A stretch of 64,000 bases of DNA from Actinoplanes sp. L3-i22 (lineage in GTDB: Bacteria > Actinomycetota > Actinomycetes > Mycobacteriales > Micromonosporaceae): NCBI RefSeq assembly GCF_019704555.1, contig NZ_AP024745.1, positions 62,001-126,000 of the forward strand, read 5' to 3'. The translations under genes and the position numbers were made by a program. The notes below the pieces were generated by a model, which saw only the letters and a list, made by a program, of their open reading frames with translations, had not been told where the DNA came from and searched no databases. This document shows, piece by piece, positions 1 through 8,068 of this stretch (positions within the stretch are counted from its first letter, which is position 1; each line of letters opens with the position of its first letter).

Positions 1-195
1 CAGACCGGCTTCCAGCTGCCGGAGGGGCCCTACGAGACGCTCGCCGGCTTCCTGCTGGCCCGGCTCGGGCACATCCCGGTGGTCGGCGAGTCCCTGGAGG
101 AGAACGCGTGGGAGTTCACCGTCATGGAGGTGGACCGGCACCGCATCGAGCAGGTCCGGGTCGTCGCCCCGCCCGAGGAGCCGGCCGATGACTAA
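1..195 (+). CDS. CorC/HlyC-type membrane protein, C-terminal fragment
   Basis: The gene enters from outside the window; only 64 C-terminal residues are present, in frame from base 1 to a TAA. The fragment carries LPEGPYETLAGFLLARLG and GESLEENAWEFTVMEVDRHR, typical of the CorC_HlyC (transporter-associated) domain that ends CNNM/CBS proteins. These integral membrane proteins are linked to divalent cation (Mg/Co) homeostasis. The stop overlaps the start of the next gene by 8 bases, so the two paralogues are probably translated together. The membrane and CBS domains lie upstream and cannot be checked here. Confidence 0.85.
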   Translation, partial: QTGFQLPEGPYETLAGFLLARLGHIPVVGESLEENAWEFTVMEVDRHRIEQVRVVAPPEEPADD

Positions 196-1219
196 CGTGA
201 TCATCACGGTGGTGCTGCTGCTCGGCAACGGCGTCTTCGTCGGCGGCGAGTTCGCGCTGATCGCCTCCCGGCGGACCGCGCTCGAACCGCTCGCCGAGAC
301 CTCGCAGCCGGCCCGCTGGGCGCTGTCGGCGATGAACCAGATCCCGCTGATGATCGCCGGTGCCCAGCTCGGCATCACGATCTGCTCGCTGGCGCTCGGC
401 GCGATCGCCGAGCCGGCCCTGGCCCACGTGCTGGAGGGGCCGTTCCACTCGATCGGCCTGCCCGAGCGCGCGGTGCACCCGGTCGCGTTCGTGCTGGCCC
501 TGATGGTCGTGGTCTTCCTGCACACAGTCATCGGCGAGATGGTGCCGAAGAACATCACGCTGGCCGGGCCAGAGCGGTCCGCGCTCATCCTCGGGCCGTT
601 CATGCTGGCTTTCTGTACGGCGACGAAGCCGCTCCTGGTCGCGATGCGCTGGGCGTCCCGGACCGTGCTGCGACTGTGGAAGATCGAGGCGACCGACGCG
701 GTCAAGACGGTGTTCACGGCCGAGGAGCTGGCCGGGATGGTCACCCAGGCGCGGAGCGAGGGGCTGCTCGGCTCGGAGCAGTACGCGCGGATCCACGCCG
801 CGCTCGGCCTGAACAACCGGACCGCGGCCGACACGCTGCTGCCGTGGTCGCGGGTGACGACGGTGGCGGCGGACGTGTCACCGGCCACGCTGGAGGCGGT
901 GGCGACCCGGAGCGGGCGCTCGCGGTTCCCGGTGGTGCAGCGGGACACCCGGCGGGTGCTGGGGTTCGTGCACGTCAAGGATGTGCTCGGGATCCCCGGC
1001 TCGCAGCGGCGGCTGCCGATCCCGGCCGAGGTGATCCGGCCGCTGGCCGTGGTGTCGCCGGAGCGGAGCCTGGCCGAGCTGCTGCTGACCATGCGGCGGG
1101 ATCGGCTGCACATCGTGCTGGTCAGCGACGGGCGGCGGCCGCTCGGGGTGATCACGTTGGATGACGTGCTGCACGCGGTGATCGGAGAGCCGGCGCACGC
1201 GGCGGTGTCGGCGCGCTGA
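188..1219 (+). CDS. CNNM/CBS-domain membrane protein (hemolysin C family)
   Basis: A 343-residue paralogue of the preceding gene, starting at an ATG that overlaps the upstream stop by 8 bases. Residues 1 to about 195 form a CNNM (DUF21) domain with hydrophobic helices near 4-25, 53-80 and 97-150 and the family motif GEMVPKN. Residues about 205-330 form a pair of CBS domains (FPVVQRDTRRVLGFVHVKDV; PLGVITLDDVL). It ends shortly after the CBS pair and lacks the CorC_HlyC domain of its neighbour. This long/short tandem pairing is common in actinobacteria. The probable role is regulated divalent-cation transport at the membrane; the substrate cannot be read from sequence. Confidence 0.9.
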   Translation: MTNVIITVVLLLGNGVFVGGEFALIASRRTALEPLAETSQPARWALSAMNQIPLMIAGAQLGITICSLALGAIAEPALAHVLEGPFHSIGLPERAVHPVAFVLALMVVVFLHTVIGEMVPKNITLAGPERSALILGPFMLAFCTATKPLLVAMRWASRTVLRLWKIEATDAVKTVFTAEELAGMVTQARSEGLLGSEQYARIHAALGLNNRTAADTLLPWSRVTTVAADVSPATLEAVATRSGRSRFPVVQRDTRRVLGFVHVKDVLGIPGSQRRLPIPAEVIRPLAVVSPERSLAELLLTMRRDRLHIVLVSDGRRPLGVITLDDVLHAVIGEPAHAAVSAR

Positions 1220-1409
1220 TCTGTGCGCTGTTCGCCGGGTGTTCTTCGGCTCCTCTTCGACCCGCTTCGGCGTGCTCTTCGGCGTCGATTCGTGAAAGGT
1301 TACGGTCGGGTCTTTCAGGTTCGGCATTTCGGGCTAACGCGTACGAGTGGTCTTTTCTGTGTCCGGAGTTTCGACACAGGGGCCAACTGACAATGCGGAC
1401 AATAGCCCC

Positions 1410-2267
1410 ATGTTTCGCTCCCGGCGGCGTGCCGTTCCGATCGGTGCCCTGTCCGCAACCCTCGTACTGGGCAGCCTCTTCTTCCTGACCCCCCGCGTGG
1501 TCAGCACACCCGCGGGCGCACACCCCGCGCTCGAGATCCTGCCGTCACCCACGGCCGGCGTGCTGCCCAACGCGGCCCGCTTCCCGGCGCCCGCAGACCT
1601 CAGCCGGGTCCAGACCGCCAGCGCGCCGGTCGCCCTGCGCTACGACTTCGACGACGGCGTGGGCAAGCCGATCGAGGACACCAGCGGGGAACACGAACTG
1701 CGGCCACTCGGCGAGAACGGGGGGACGCTCCGCCTCGTACCGGGCGGAACCGGTCTCGCCGTCGCCTACCCGGACCGGTGCAACCTGCCCAAGGAGCGGG
1801 AGTGCCCCCGGGCGATCCTCGAAGGGCAGCGGGACGACAGCCTCAACCCGGGCCGGCGGCCGCTGCGCTACGGCGCGTCGGTCCTGATGACCCACGGCGA
1901 CCTGGCGGACGGCGCCAACGTGGTGCAGAAGGGCTACTCGGTCGGCGGGGTCAGTCAGTTCAAGCTGCAGGTCGACCACAAGCAGGGGCATCCGAGCTGC
2001 GTGATCGCCGGGAACCGGGCCCGGATCTACCGGGCTGAGCCGCGGATGGACGTGGCGGACGGGCGCTGGCACGACCTGGAGTGCAGCCGGACCTCGGACC
2101 GGCTGACCCTGCTGGTCGACGGCAGGCCCTGCGCGGCGGTGACGATCCCGCCGGCATTGTCCATCGCCAACGCCGAGCCGCTCCGCATCGGCGGCAAGGG
2201 CCCCGGCCTCTCCAACGACCAGTTCGCCGGCGAAATCGACAACGTCTTCGTCGACATCGGCGCCTGA
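1410..2267 (+). CDS. secreted LamG/concanavalin-like domain protein
   Basis: 285 residues from the ATG reading MFRSRRRAVPIGALSATLVL. A GTG 63 bases upstream in frame is possible, but this ATG gives a normal signal sequence: basic N terminus, hydrophobic core to about residue 30. The mature part (about 75-285) shows LamG-like features: a DGVG.PIEDTSG strand region, LQVDHKQGHPSCVIAG, and a late GEIDNVFVDIGA typical of the last strand of a concanavalin-like jelly roll. Such domains usually bind carbohydrate or protein outside the cell. No catalytic domain is attached. No clear ribosome binding site precedes either start. Confidence 0.75.
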   Translation: MFRSRRRAVPIGALSATLVLGSLFFLTPRVVSTPAGAHPALEILPSPTAGVLPNAARFPAPADLSRVQTASAPVALRYDFDDGVGKPIEDTSGEHELRPLGENGGTLRLVPGGTGLAVAYPDRCNLPKERECPRAILEGQRDDSLNPGRRPLRYGASVLMTHGDLADGANVVQKGYSVGGVSQFKLQVDHKQGHPSCVIAGNRARIYRAEPRMDVADGRWHDLECSRTSDRLTLLVDGRPCAAVTIPPALSIANAEPLRIGGKGPGLSNDQFAGEIDNVFVDIGA

Positions 2268-2384
2268 CCCCATCCTGGCTGAACCCGCCGACCTGACCAC
2301 CCGACACACAGCCGACTGCTGAACCCACCCATGACCGAGCCACGCGACGGCGTCCCGACAACCCGGGGCATGGCCGACGCTGAT

Positions 2385-2745
2385 TCAACCTCGCCAACTG
2401 ACCCGCGCCCCACGGCACGCTGCGCACGAATGGCCGCCTCCCGCACCAAAGCCGCGGGAGGTGCCGGCCAGGATCCGAAGAGCGGACAGCCCCCGCCGCA
2501 AACTGCGCGCGAACGACCGCTGTCGCGCTGACGGCGCGAGAAGCGTCGGCCAGGAGCCAAGGAGCGAACCGCCCAGCCGCGAGCCGCGTGCGAACGGCCG
2601 CGCCAGCGTGAAGGTGCGGATGGTGCCGGCCAGGAGCCGAAGAGCGAGCCGCCCCGGCGCGAGCTGCGCGCGAGCGGCCACTGTCGCGCCAAGGGCGCGG
2701 AGAGCGTCGGCCAGGAACCGAGGAGCGATCCGCCACCACCGTAAC
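2385..2745. repeat. imperfect ~81-bp tandem repeat array
   Basis: The stretch 2268-2830 has no convincing gene. Within it GGCCAGGA recurs at 2466, 2548, 2628 and 2709 (spacings 82, 80 and 81), each followed by a CCGAAGAGCGA-like block and a GCGCGAACGGCCGC-like block. A further degenerate unit precedes the first. Units alternate: 1 and 3 resemble each other, as do 0, 2 and 4, implying a duplicated ~162-bp higher-order unit. The period is divisible by three, so the minus strand has a fortuitous open frame with a 27-residue repeat, but that frame runs through the tRNA and lacks a plausible start. Confidence 0.75.
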
Positions 2746-2752
2746 GCGGGGT

Positions 2753-2812
2753 CTGGGGGCTCGGCCCCCAGGCAGAAAGGCGAAGAGGCCCCAGTCCACG
2801 CTTTCCGTGGAC
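2753..2812 (-). terminator. two hairpins downstream of tRNA-Gly
   Basis: Reading in the tRNA direction, a 7-bp perfect stem GTCCACG/CGTGGAC (2794-2812, 5-nt loop) is followed by an 8-bp perfect stem CTGGGGGC/GCCCCCAG (2753-2771, 3-nt loop), with a short pyrimidine-rich stretch between them. They probably terminate or process the tRNA transcript. Confidence 0.5.
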
Positions 2813-2830
2813 AGAGGCCCCCTGCATCTG

Positions 2831-2901
2831 AGCGGGTGACGGGAATCGAACCCGCGCTGTCAGCTTGGGAAGCTGATGTTCTGCCATTGAACTACACCCG
2901 C
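2831..2901 (-). tRNA. tRNA-Gly (anticodon CCC)
   Basis: On the minus strand the 7-bp acceptor GCGGGTG/CACCCGC pairs perfectly. The D arm has GTTC/GAAC, the anticodon arm is TCAGC-TTCCCAA-GCTGA giving anticodon CCC, and the T arm has the conserved TTCGATT loop with stems GCGGG/CCCGT. The length with the discriminator base is 71 nt and CCA is not encoded. A TACAGT at 2917-2912 is a plausible -10 element just upstream. Confidence 0.96.
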
Positions 2902-2977
2902 AAGCGGCATCACTGTACCCGATTATCCGGCGCCGTGGCGGAAGCACCCCGCAACGTGGGTGGCCGGGCGGAAACGG

Positions 2978-3484
2978 TCAGCCGACCATGGCGAGCTTGC
3001 GGGGTAACTTGCGGGGGGCTCGCCAGCTCTGCGAGATCGGCATCGGCAGGGGGGCCGCGGCGAGCGGCAGGGCGCCGGCCGGCCCGTGGTGGCGCAGGGT
3101 TGCCGACTCCACGTTCAGCTCGAAGAGCTGCCAGTCCACCTCCGGGGACGCGCGCAGGGCGTCGGCGATGGACGCGACCGTGCGCGGGTCGCGGACCGGG
3201 TAGGCCTGGCCGGACAGGTAGGCCTCGTCGTCGCTGAGCTCCGGCGGGTAGGAGTGCAGCGCGTAGCGCGGGTCCCGCTCCAGGTCGCGCCGTTTCGGCG
3301 AGTTGACCAGGAAGCAGTAGAGCCCGCTGCCGGCGAAGACCGGCGAGATCGGGTGCACCCGCGGGCCGCCGTCGGGGCGGATCGTGGCCAGGTAGCCCAT
3401 GCCGGGGCCGTACTGCTGCAGGAGTGCGCGGATGCCGGCGGCGAGCGAGGGCTCGACGGCGGCGAACTCGGACCAGGATGCCAT
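2978..3484 (-). CDS. pyridoxamine 5'-phosphate oxidase-fold (PPOX) protein
   Basis: 168 residues. The core (about 25-135) shows the split-barrel flavin-binding pattern: GYLATIRPDGGPRVHPISPVF, then LYCFLVNSPKRRDLERDPRYALHS, broken here by strand. Such proteins bind FMN or F420 and reduce small molecules; the substrate cannot be inferred. ATG at 3484 is preceded by TAGACT at 3496-3491, placed so that a transcript would begin at or near the ATG (leaderless). A perfect LexA-type palindrome sits directly upstream of that hexamer, so the gene may belong to the SOS regulon. It is divergent from dcd. Confidence 0.82.
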   Translation of the reverse strand: MASWSEFAAVEPSLAAGIRALLQQYGPGMGYLATIRPDGGPRVHPISPVFAGSGLYCFLVNSPKRRDLERDPRYALHSYPPELSDDEAYLSGQAYPVRDPRTVASIADALRASPEVDWQLFELNVESATLRHHGPAGALPLAAAPLPMPISQSWRAPRKLPRKLAMVG

Positions 3485-3496
3485 GCGAGCAGTCTA

Positions 3497-3512
3497 TCGA
3501 ACACATGTTCGA
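3497..3512. promoter_or_regulatory. LexA-type SOS box
   Basis: TCGAACACATGTTCGA is an exact TCGAAC-N4-GTTCGA inverted repeat, the core of the LexA operator in actinobacteria and Bacillus. It lies 13 bases upstream of the PPOX ATG, abutting its apparent -10 hexamer, a repressing position. It is about 93 bases upstream of dcd, a poor position for controlling that gene. Binding by LexA is inferred from the motif. Confidence 0.7.
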
Positions 3513-3604
3513 ACCTGCCAGCGAACACGCCGACCGGGTGACATGAACCCGGCCGCCGGACACGCCGGTCGGGGACCGGTGAACAGGCTCGGTATGGTGT
3601 TGCG

Positions 3605-4183
3605 ATGCTGCTCTCCGACCGTGACCTGGTTTCCGAGATCAAGGCCGGTTCCTTCGCGCTGGAGCCCTTCGAGCCCTCGCTCATCCAGCCGTCCAGCATC
3701 GACGTACGTCTGGATCGGTTTTTCCGGGTGTTCAACAATCACCTCTACACCCACATCGATCCGGCCGAGCAGCAGGACGACCTGACCGCCGAGGTCGAGG
3801 TCGAGGACGGGCAGCCGTTCGTGCTGCACCCCGGCGAGTTCGTGCTGGCGTCCACGCTTGAGGTGATCACTCTCGGGCAGCAGCTCGCGGCTCGGCTGGA
3901 GGGCAAGAGCAGCCTGGGCCGCCTCGGCCTGCTCACGCACTCCACGGCCGGCTTCATCGACCCGGGCTTTTCCGGTCACGTCACGCTGGAGCTCTCCAAT
4001 GTGGCGAATCTGCCGATCAAGCTCTGGCCGGGCATGAAGATCGGGCAATTGTGCATCTTCCGGCTGTCCAGCCCGGCCGACCACCCGTATGGTTCGTCCG
4101 TCTACGGGTCTCGCTACCAGGGCCAGCGCGGTCCGACGGCGAGCCGCTCGGCGCTCAACTTCCGGACGTGGCCGACCCGCTAG
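3605..4183 (+). CDS. dcd: dCTP deaminase (probably bifunctional dCTP deaminase/dUTPase)
   Basis: 192 residues, full length for Dcd. It deaminates dCTP, feeding dUMP/dTTP synthesis. The family signature is intact: [20 protein letters not shown] followed by [20 protein letters not shown], with the catalytic Glu in VTLEL. Actinobacterial enzymes with this sequence (as in Mycobacterium tuberculosis) also hydrolyse dUTP, so one polypeptide may do both steps; that is inferred from family. TATGGT at 3593-3598 ends 6 bases before the ATG, suggesting a leaderless transcript. The methyltransferase gene follows after 9 bases, so they may be cotranscribed. Confidence 0.95.
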   Translation: MLLSDRDLVSEIKAGSFALEPFEPSLIQPSSIDVRLDRFFRVFNNHLYTHIDPAEQQDDLTAEVEVEDGQPFVLHPGEFVLASTLEVITLGQQLAARLEGKSSLGRLGLLTHSTAGFIDPGFSGHVTLELSNVANLPIKLWPGMKIGQLCIFRLSSPADHPYGSSVYGSRYQGQRGPTASRSALNFRTWPTR

Positions 4184-4192
4184 GGTCGCCGC

Positions 4193-4819
4193 ATGTCCCA
4201 TCTGGATCGCACCCGGACGGCCTACGACACGGTCGCGCGTCCCTACGCCACGCTGCTGAAGGACGAGCTCCGGCAGAACCCCTGGGACCGTGCGGTCCTG
4301 GCCGCGTTCGCCGAGGTGGTGACCGGGCCGGTGCTGGACGCGGGCTGCGGGCCGGGCCGGCTCACCGGGCACCTCGCCGACCTCGGGCTGGCGGTCGGCG
4401 GGCTCGACCTGTCACCCGAGATGATCGCGGTGGCCCGGGAGACGCATCCGCTGCTGGAGTTCACCGTCGGCTCGGTGCTGGACCTGGACCTGCCGGAGGC
4501 CTCGCTCGGCGGCGTCGTCGCGTGGTATTCGCTGATCCACACGCCGCCGGAGGAGTTGCCGCGCGCGTTCACGGAGTTCCACCGCGTGCTCGCGCCGGGC
4601 GGCCACCTGGTCATCGCGTTCAAGGTCGGCGACGGGCTGCGGCATCCGATGATGGGCAGCTACGGCCCGACGATCGAGCTGGACATCTGGTGGCACCCGG
4701 TCGGTTTCTTCGCCGGGCTCGGCGCGTCCGCCGGGTTTGCCGAGGTCGCGCGCCTGGAACGGGCCGCATCGGAGACCGAGCACCAGCCCCAGGGTTACCT
4801 GATGTTCCGCAAACCCTGA
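4193..4819 (+). CDS. class I SAM-dependent methyltransferase
   Basis: 208 residues. Motif I VLDAGCGPGRLTGHLADLG (about residues 46-64), an acidic motif II (LDLSPE), and motif III VVAWYSLIHTPPEEL mark a Rossmann-fold S-adenosylmethionine methyltransferase of the methyltransferase 11/25 type. The substrate is not identifiable. The ATG lies 9 bases after the dcd stop. Confidence 0.88.
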   Translation: MSHLDRTRTAYDTVARPYATLLKDELRQNPWDRAVLAAFAEVVTGPVLDAGCGPGRLTGHLADLGLAVGGLDLSPEMIAVARETHPLLEFTVGSVLDLDLPEASLGGVVAWYSLIHTPPEELPRAFTEFHRVLAPGGHLVIAFKVGDGLRHPMMGSYGPTIELDIWWHPVGFFAGLGASAGFAEVARLERAASETEHQPQGYLMFRKP

Positions 4820-4860
4820 AAGGCAATTGCGACGGTACGACGTGAGCCCCGCCCCCAGGC

Positions 4861-5337
4861 TCAGCGATGGACGCGCAGACCCTGGGCGGAGGCGGCGCCG
4901 AGCACCTGGTCCACCTGGGCCGTGCTCAGGCCGGTCGTCGGCACCCGCACCCACCGGCCGCCGCGCAGGCTGAACATCAGCTGGCCGGAGAGCGCCTCGA
5001 CGCTCCGGAACGCCCGCCAGGCGTACGCGTGCCGCCCCACCTCGTCCGAGCGGGCCACACCCCCGTCGCTGATCTCGTAGGTGGCCGGCCGGCCACCCCG
5101 CATCGACCGGCGCGCGGTCCGGTTGAGCAGCACCAGCGGCACCGCCAGGGCGAGCGCCGCGCCGGCGATCAGGAGGCCGGGCTGCAGGTCGCCGGTGACG
5201 AACTGGATCAGCGCGGTGACGAGCAGCAGCACCCAGCCGGCGCTGCGGGCCACCAGCACCGGGGTCCGCAGCCGTCGCCTGGTCGCCGCCGCGATCAACG
5301 CCGGATCGGGGGTCGCGATGATCTGGATCTGCACCAT
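4861..5337 (-). CDS. YcxB-like membrane protein
   Basis: 158 residues. Two adjacent hydrophobic segments (about 27-46 and 52-70) are followed by a basic stretch and a C-terminal domain (RPATYEISDGGVARSDEVGR, WRAFRSVEALSGQLMFSLR). This is the architecture of YcxB-family proteins: a helical hairpin followed by a small PH-like beta domain. No catalytic motif is visible and the function is unknown. It converges with the methyltransferase gene. Confidence 0.65.
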   Translation of the reverse strand: MVQIQIIATPDPALIAAATRRRLRTPVLVARSAGWVLLLVTALIQFVTGDLQPGLLIAGAALALAVPLVLLNRTARRSMRGGRPATYEISDGGVARSDEVGRHAYAWRAFRSVEALSGQLMFSLRGGRWVRVPTTGLSTAQVDQVLGAASAQGLRVHR

Positions 5338-5511
5338 TGCAACGTAGCTCTCATACAGGGCAAATCGTCACCGCCCGGACGGCCGATCGGCCCTGCCCGC
5401 TCAGCCCTCCGCCACCCGGCGCGCGATGTCCCCCGATCGGGTCGCCGCGGATCCCACGCCGGGTTTCCGTCGGCGGGTCGGGTGGCCGGAGCGGAGATCT
5501 ACGATGACGAC

Positions 5512-5799
5512 GTGTATCTCATGATTTCGACTTACCAGAAGCCGCTCGCCGAGGTCGACCAGGCGCGGGACCAGCACCTCACGTTCCTCGCCGGGCTGGA
5601 GGAGCGGGGCCTCGCGGTGACCGCCGGCCGGCAGGACCCGCCGGTGGGCGGGATCATCCTGCTGGACGTGGACACCGAGGCCGAGGCGCAGGAGCTGATC
5701 GCCCAGGACCCGTACGTGGTGCAGGGGCTGGCCACCTACGCCGCGATCGGCTGGCAGATCGGCCGTGGCGCGCTCGCCGGCTACCAGCGCAAATACTGA
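5512..5799 (+). CDS. YciI family protein
   Basis: 95 residues from the GTG that reads MYLMISTYQKPLAEVDQ, the usual beginning of YciI proteins; an ATG three codons later is possible. YciI proteins are small ferredoxin-like-fold proteins with a conserved His (in QHLTFLAGLEERG) and Asp (LDVDTEAEAQELI), thought to be enzymes of unknown substrate or stand-alone relatives of muconolactone-isomerase-like domains. TACGAT at 5500-5505 lies 6 bases upstream, compatible with a leaderless transcript. It converges with the phosphoribosyltransferase gene, leaving only 12 bases. Confidence 0.85.
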   Translation: MYLMISTYQKPLAEVDQARDQHLTFLAGLEERGLAVTAGRQDPPVGGIILLDVDTEAEAQELIAQDPYVVQGLATYAAIGWQIGRGALAGYQRKY

Positions 5800-5811
5800 G
5801 CACAGAGGACC

Positions 5812-6354
5812 TCACGGCTCGAGGTCGGCGGCGGTCAGGAGACTGCGGATGGTCAACTCGGCGGTGACCCCGGGCGGGCACTCGTCGACGATCACCGCAG
5901 TCCCCAGGTACCGATCGCCGAGCAGCCCACGCAGGCCGCGGGCCTGGGCGCCGGTCGACGCCCAGTCGTCGACGACGAGCACGCGGTCGTCGGGGGCGAG
6001 CAGCTCACGCCGTACGCCAAGATGTTGAATCTCTCCTCGATGATCGGCCGGGACCTCGGCCCAGAGCATCGGCTCCGCGATGGCCCGGCGCGCCCCGGCG
6101 CGGTACGCCTCCACGAACCCGACGCCGAGCGCCCGCGCCACGAGCGGCCCGAGCAGAAATCCGGTCACTTCGGGTGACACCACGACAGTGGGACGCTCGG
6201 CCCGGAAGAAATCGGCGAGCGCCGGGCCCACTCCGTCCAGAATTGCCGGATCCCGCCACCAGCCGGACCGGTCGCTGACCAGATAGTCGGCCGGCGGACC
6301 CGGGTCCGTCCAGCGAAAACCCTGGCGGAGACGGTCACGGAGATCGTCGTTCAT
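5812..6354 (-). CDS. type I phosphoribosyltransferase
   Basis: 180 residues from ATG 6354; a GTG two codons earlier (6360) could also start it. The PRPP-binding loop is VLVVDDWASTG (about residue 130) and the N-terminal loop is VVVSPEVTGFLLGPLVARAL, as in adenine phosphoribosyltransferase relatives that transfer phosphoribose to a nucleobase. The base specificity cannot be assigned. It is divergent from the SpoIIE-type phosphatase gene. No ribosome binding site is evident. Confidence 0.82.
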   Translation of the reverse strand: MNDDLRDRLRQGFRWTDPGPPADYLVSDRSGWWRDPAILDGVGPALADFFRAERPTVVVSPEVTGFLLGPLVARALGVGFVEAYRAGARRAIAEPMLWAEVPADHRGEIQHLGVRRELLAPDDRVLVVDDWASTGAQARGLRGLLGDRYLGTAVIVDECPPGVTAELTIRSLLTAADLEP

Positions 6355-6478
6355 CGGCACATCGTGTCATCGCCGCGCCGCCTCCCGTGGACCGACCGAA
6401 TGACCCCGCCACTGACAGGTGGTCAGAACCTCATCGGACAAGGGGTCAAGTTGATGCCCGATGTGACGTGGATCGGGC

Positions 6479-7606
6479 ATGCTGTTCCGCGGAACCATGC
6501 CTACCTTCGCGCCGGGCCGCCGCCCGATGAGTTCAGGGAACCGCGCCGGCCTCGGCGCGGCCCTCGTGCTGCTCGTGATCGTGTCCGCGATGGAGTCCAC
6601 GGACACCACCTCGGCCGCCTACGTCGGCCTGCTCGCGATCGCCCCGATGGTCGCCGCCCTCTTCGCCGCCTGGCAGTACGTGGTCGGCGTCGGCGTGGTC
6701 GCCACCGTGCTCGGCGCGGTCTTCGTCGGCCAGGCCGGTGCGGCCGGCCCGAGCGGGATGGTCTATCTGCTCGGCGTGCTGCTGGCGACCGGGATCGCGG
6801 TGGGTGCCGCGACGATGCGCCAGCGCCAGACCGAACGGATCGCCGAGCTGCGCCAGCTGGCCTCGGTGGCCCAGCAGGCGGTGCTGCGTCCGATCGGGCC
6901 GCAGGTCGGCTCGTTGGCGGTGTCCGGGCGGTACATCTCGGCGACCGCGGCCGCGGACATCGGGGGCGACCTCTACGAGGCGCTGCACACGCCGTACGGC
7001 GTCCGGATCATCATCGGTGACGTGCGCGGCAAGGGTCTGGACGCGGTCCGCCTGGCGAGCATCGTGCTGGGTTCCTACCGGCATGTCGCGTTCGAGCGGG
7101 CCGACCTGAAGTCGATCGTGGCCGACCTGGACCGGGCCGTCGCCCGCAGCGTCGGCGACGAGGACTTCGTGACCGCGGCCCTGGTCGAGGAGCGTGGCGG
7201 CACGCTGACGATCGTCAACTGTGGACATCCGGCGCCCCTGCTGCTCCGCCGTGGCCAGGTCATTCCGCTGGAGCCGCCGGCCCCGGCGCCGCCGCTGGGG
7301 TTCATGCCGGAGGTGAAGGCGCGGGTCGAGCGGCTGGAGCCGGGCGACCGTCTGCTGCTCTTCACCGACGGCCTGGGCGAGGCGCGCCGGGACGGCGAGT
7401 TCTTCCCGACCGCCGATCGCGCCTGGCGACTGCTGGGCCACGGCACGGTCGGCGACGGGCTGGCGTCCCTGGAGACCGCGCTGGTCGACTGGGTGCACGG
7501 GCGCCTGGAGGACGACATCGCGCTGGTCCTGCTGGAGTACGCGGGTCCCGACGCCGGCGCCTCGGTCCCGGTGCCCAGCTGGGAAGTCGGCGCGGCCGGA
7601 AGCTGA
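6479..7606 (+). CDS. membrane-bound SpoIIE/RsbU-type PP2C phosphatase
   Basis: 375 residues. Three or four hydrophobic segments (about 25-115) form a membrane-anchored N terminus. Residues about 145-355 are a PPM/SpoIIE domain with the metal-binding aspartates and motifs of RsbU: ADIGGDLYEA, IIIGDVRGKGLDAVRLA, NCGHPAPLLL, LLLFTDGLGEARR and EDDIALVLL. Such phosphatases act on anti-anti-sigma (STAS) proteins to release alternative sigma factors, or in other phospho-signalling; no partner is encoded nearby. The start is uncertain: ATGs at 6479 and 6497 are both in frame, neither with a strong ribosome binding site. About 20 residues beyond the phosphatase domain are disordered. Confidence 0.88.
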   Translation: MLFRGTMPTFAPGRRPMSSGNRAGLGAALVLLVIVSAMESTDTTSAAYVGLLAIAPMVAALFAAWQYVVGVGVVATVLGAVFVGQAGAAGPSGMVYLLGVLLATGIAVGAATMRQRQTERIAELRQLASVAQQAVLRPIGPQVGSLAVSGRYISATAAADIGGDLYEALHTPYGVRIIIGDVRGKGLDAVRLASIVLGSYRHVAFERADLKSIVADLDRAVARSVGDEDFVTAALVEERGGTLTIVNCGHPAPLLLRRGQVIPLEPPAPAPPLGFMPEVKARVERLEPGDRLLLFTDGLGEARRDGEFFPTADRAWRLLGHGTVGDGLASLETALVDWVHGRLEDDIALVLLEYAGPDAGASVPVPSWEVGAAGS

Positions 7607-7630
7607 GCCGGGTCCCCGAGCCGCCGGAAG

Positions 7631-7801
7631 CTAGGCGGCGGGACTCTCCTCGGGCTCCGCGGGAGCCGGTGCGGTGGGCGAGGACGGCACCGGCGACGGT
7701 GCCGGCGGGGCCTGCTCGGGCTGGCGGTGCCGGCCGACGTAATTTCGCGGCTGGTTCGCCTGGCGGGGTTCCGGAATCAGGCTTTTGATCGTGGCGAACA
7801 T
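7631..7801 (-). CDS. small Pro-rich protein, 56 residues
   Basis: A short gene reading MFATIKSLIPEPRQANQPRN and then a Pro/Ala/Glu-rich tail. Support comes from an almost ideal ribosome binding site, AAGGGGGA, 5 bases before the ATG, and strong third-position G/C. The function is not recognised. A longer in-frame extension exists upstream but lacks a binding site. Confidence 0.6.
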   Translation of the reverse strand: MFATIKSLIPEPRQANQPRNYVGRHRQPEQAPPAPSPVPSSPTAPAPAEPEESPAA

Positions 7802-8009
7802 GGTTGTCCCCCTTAAAGCTTGGTCTATCCGGAGCAACGAACCTCGTGGGTGTGCGATACGTGGATCCCGGTTCGAAACCCGCAAATGGCCGAACGGCTG
7901 TCCGGGTGACCACCCGATCGGCGACGCCGGTTCCTCGATCCGACGAACACGCCCCCCGAGCAGGTGGGTTGGTCACAGATCGCTGCCCGGGTTGTCGCTG
8001 CCTACCGAT

Positions 8010-8042
8010 CAGTAATACAGTGCTAGTTACTGACGGGTAACT
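8010..8042. promoter_or_regulatory. promoter with two overlapping operator-like palindromes
   Basis: Upstream of the acyl-CoA dehydrogenase gene, TTGTCG (7992-7997) and TACAGT (8016-8021) form a plausible -35/-10 pair with 18-bp spacing. AGTTAC-N6-GTAACT (8025-8042) is a perfect 6/6 inverted repeat. CAGTAA-N11-TTACTG (8010-8032) is a second one that overlaps it. Both cover the -10 and expected start site, where a TetR-type repressor would act. The regulator is not in the window. Confidence 0.5.
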
Positions 8043-8068
8043 CGCGTTCGGAGAGCGGGCCAAACACC

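Noticed and set aside
2027..2947. Minus-strand open frame with a 27-residue repeat across the 81-bp array
   Set aside because: It starts inside or beyond the tRNA, runs through the tRNA and antisense to the LamG-like gene, has no ribosome binding site, and exists because the repeat period is divisible by three.
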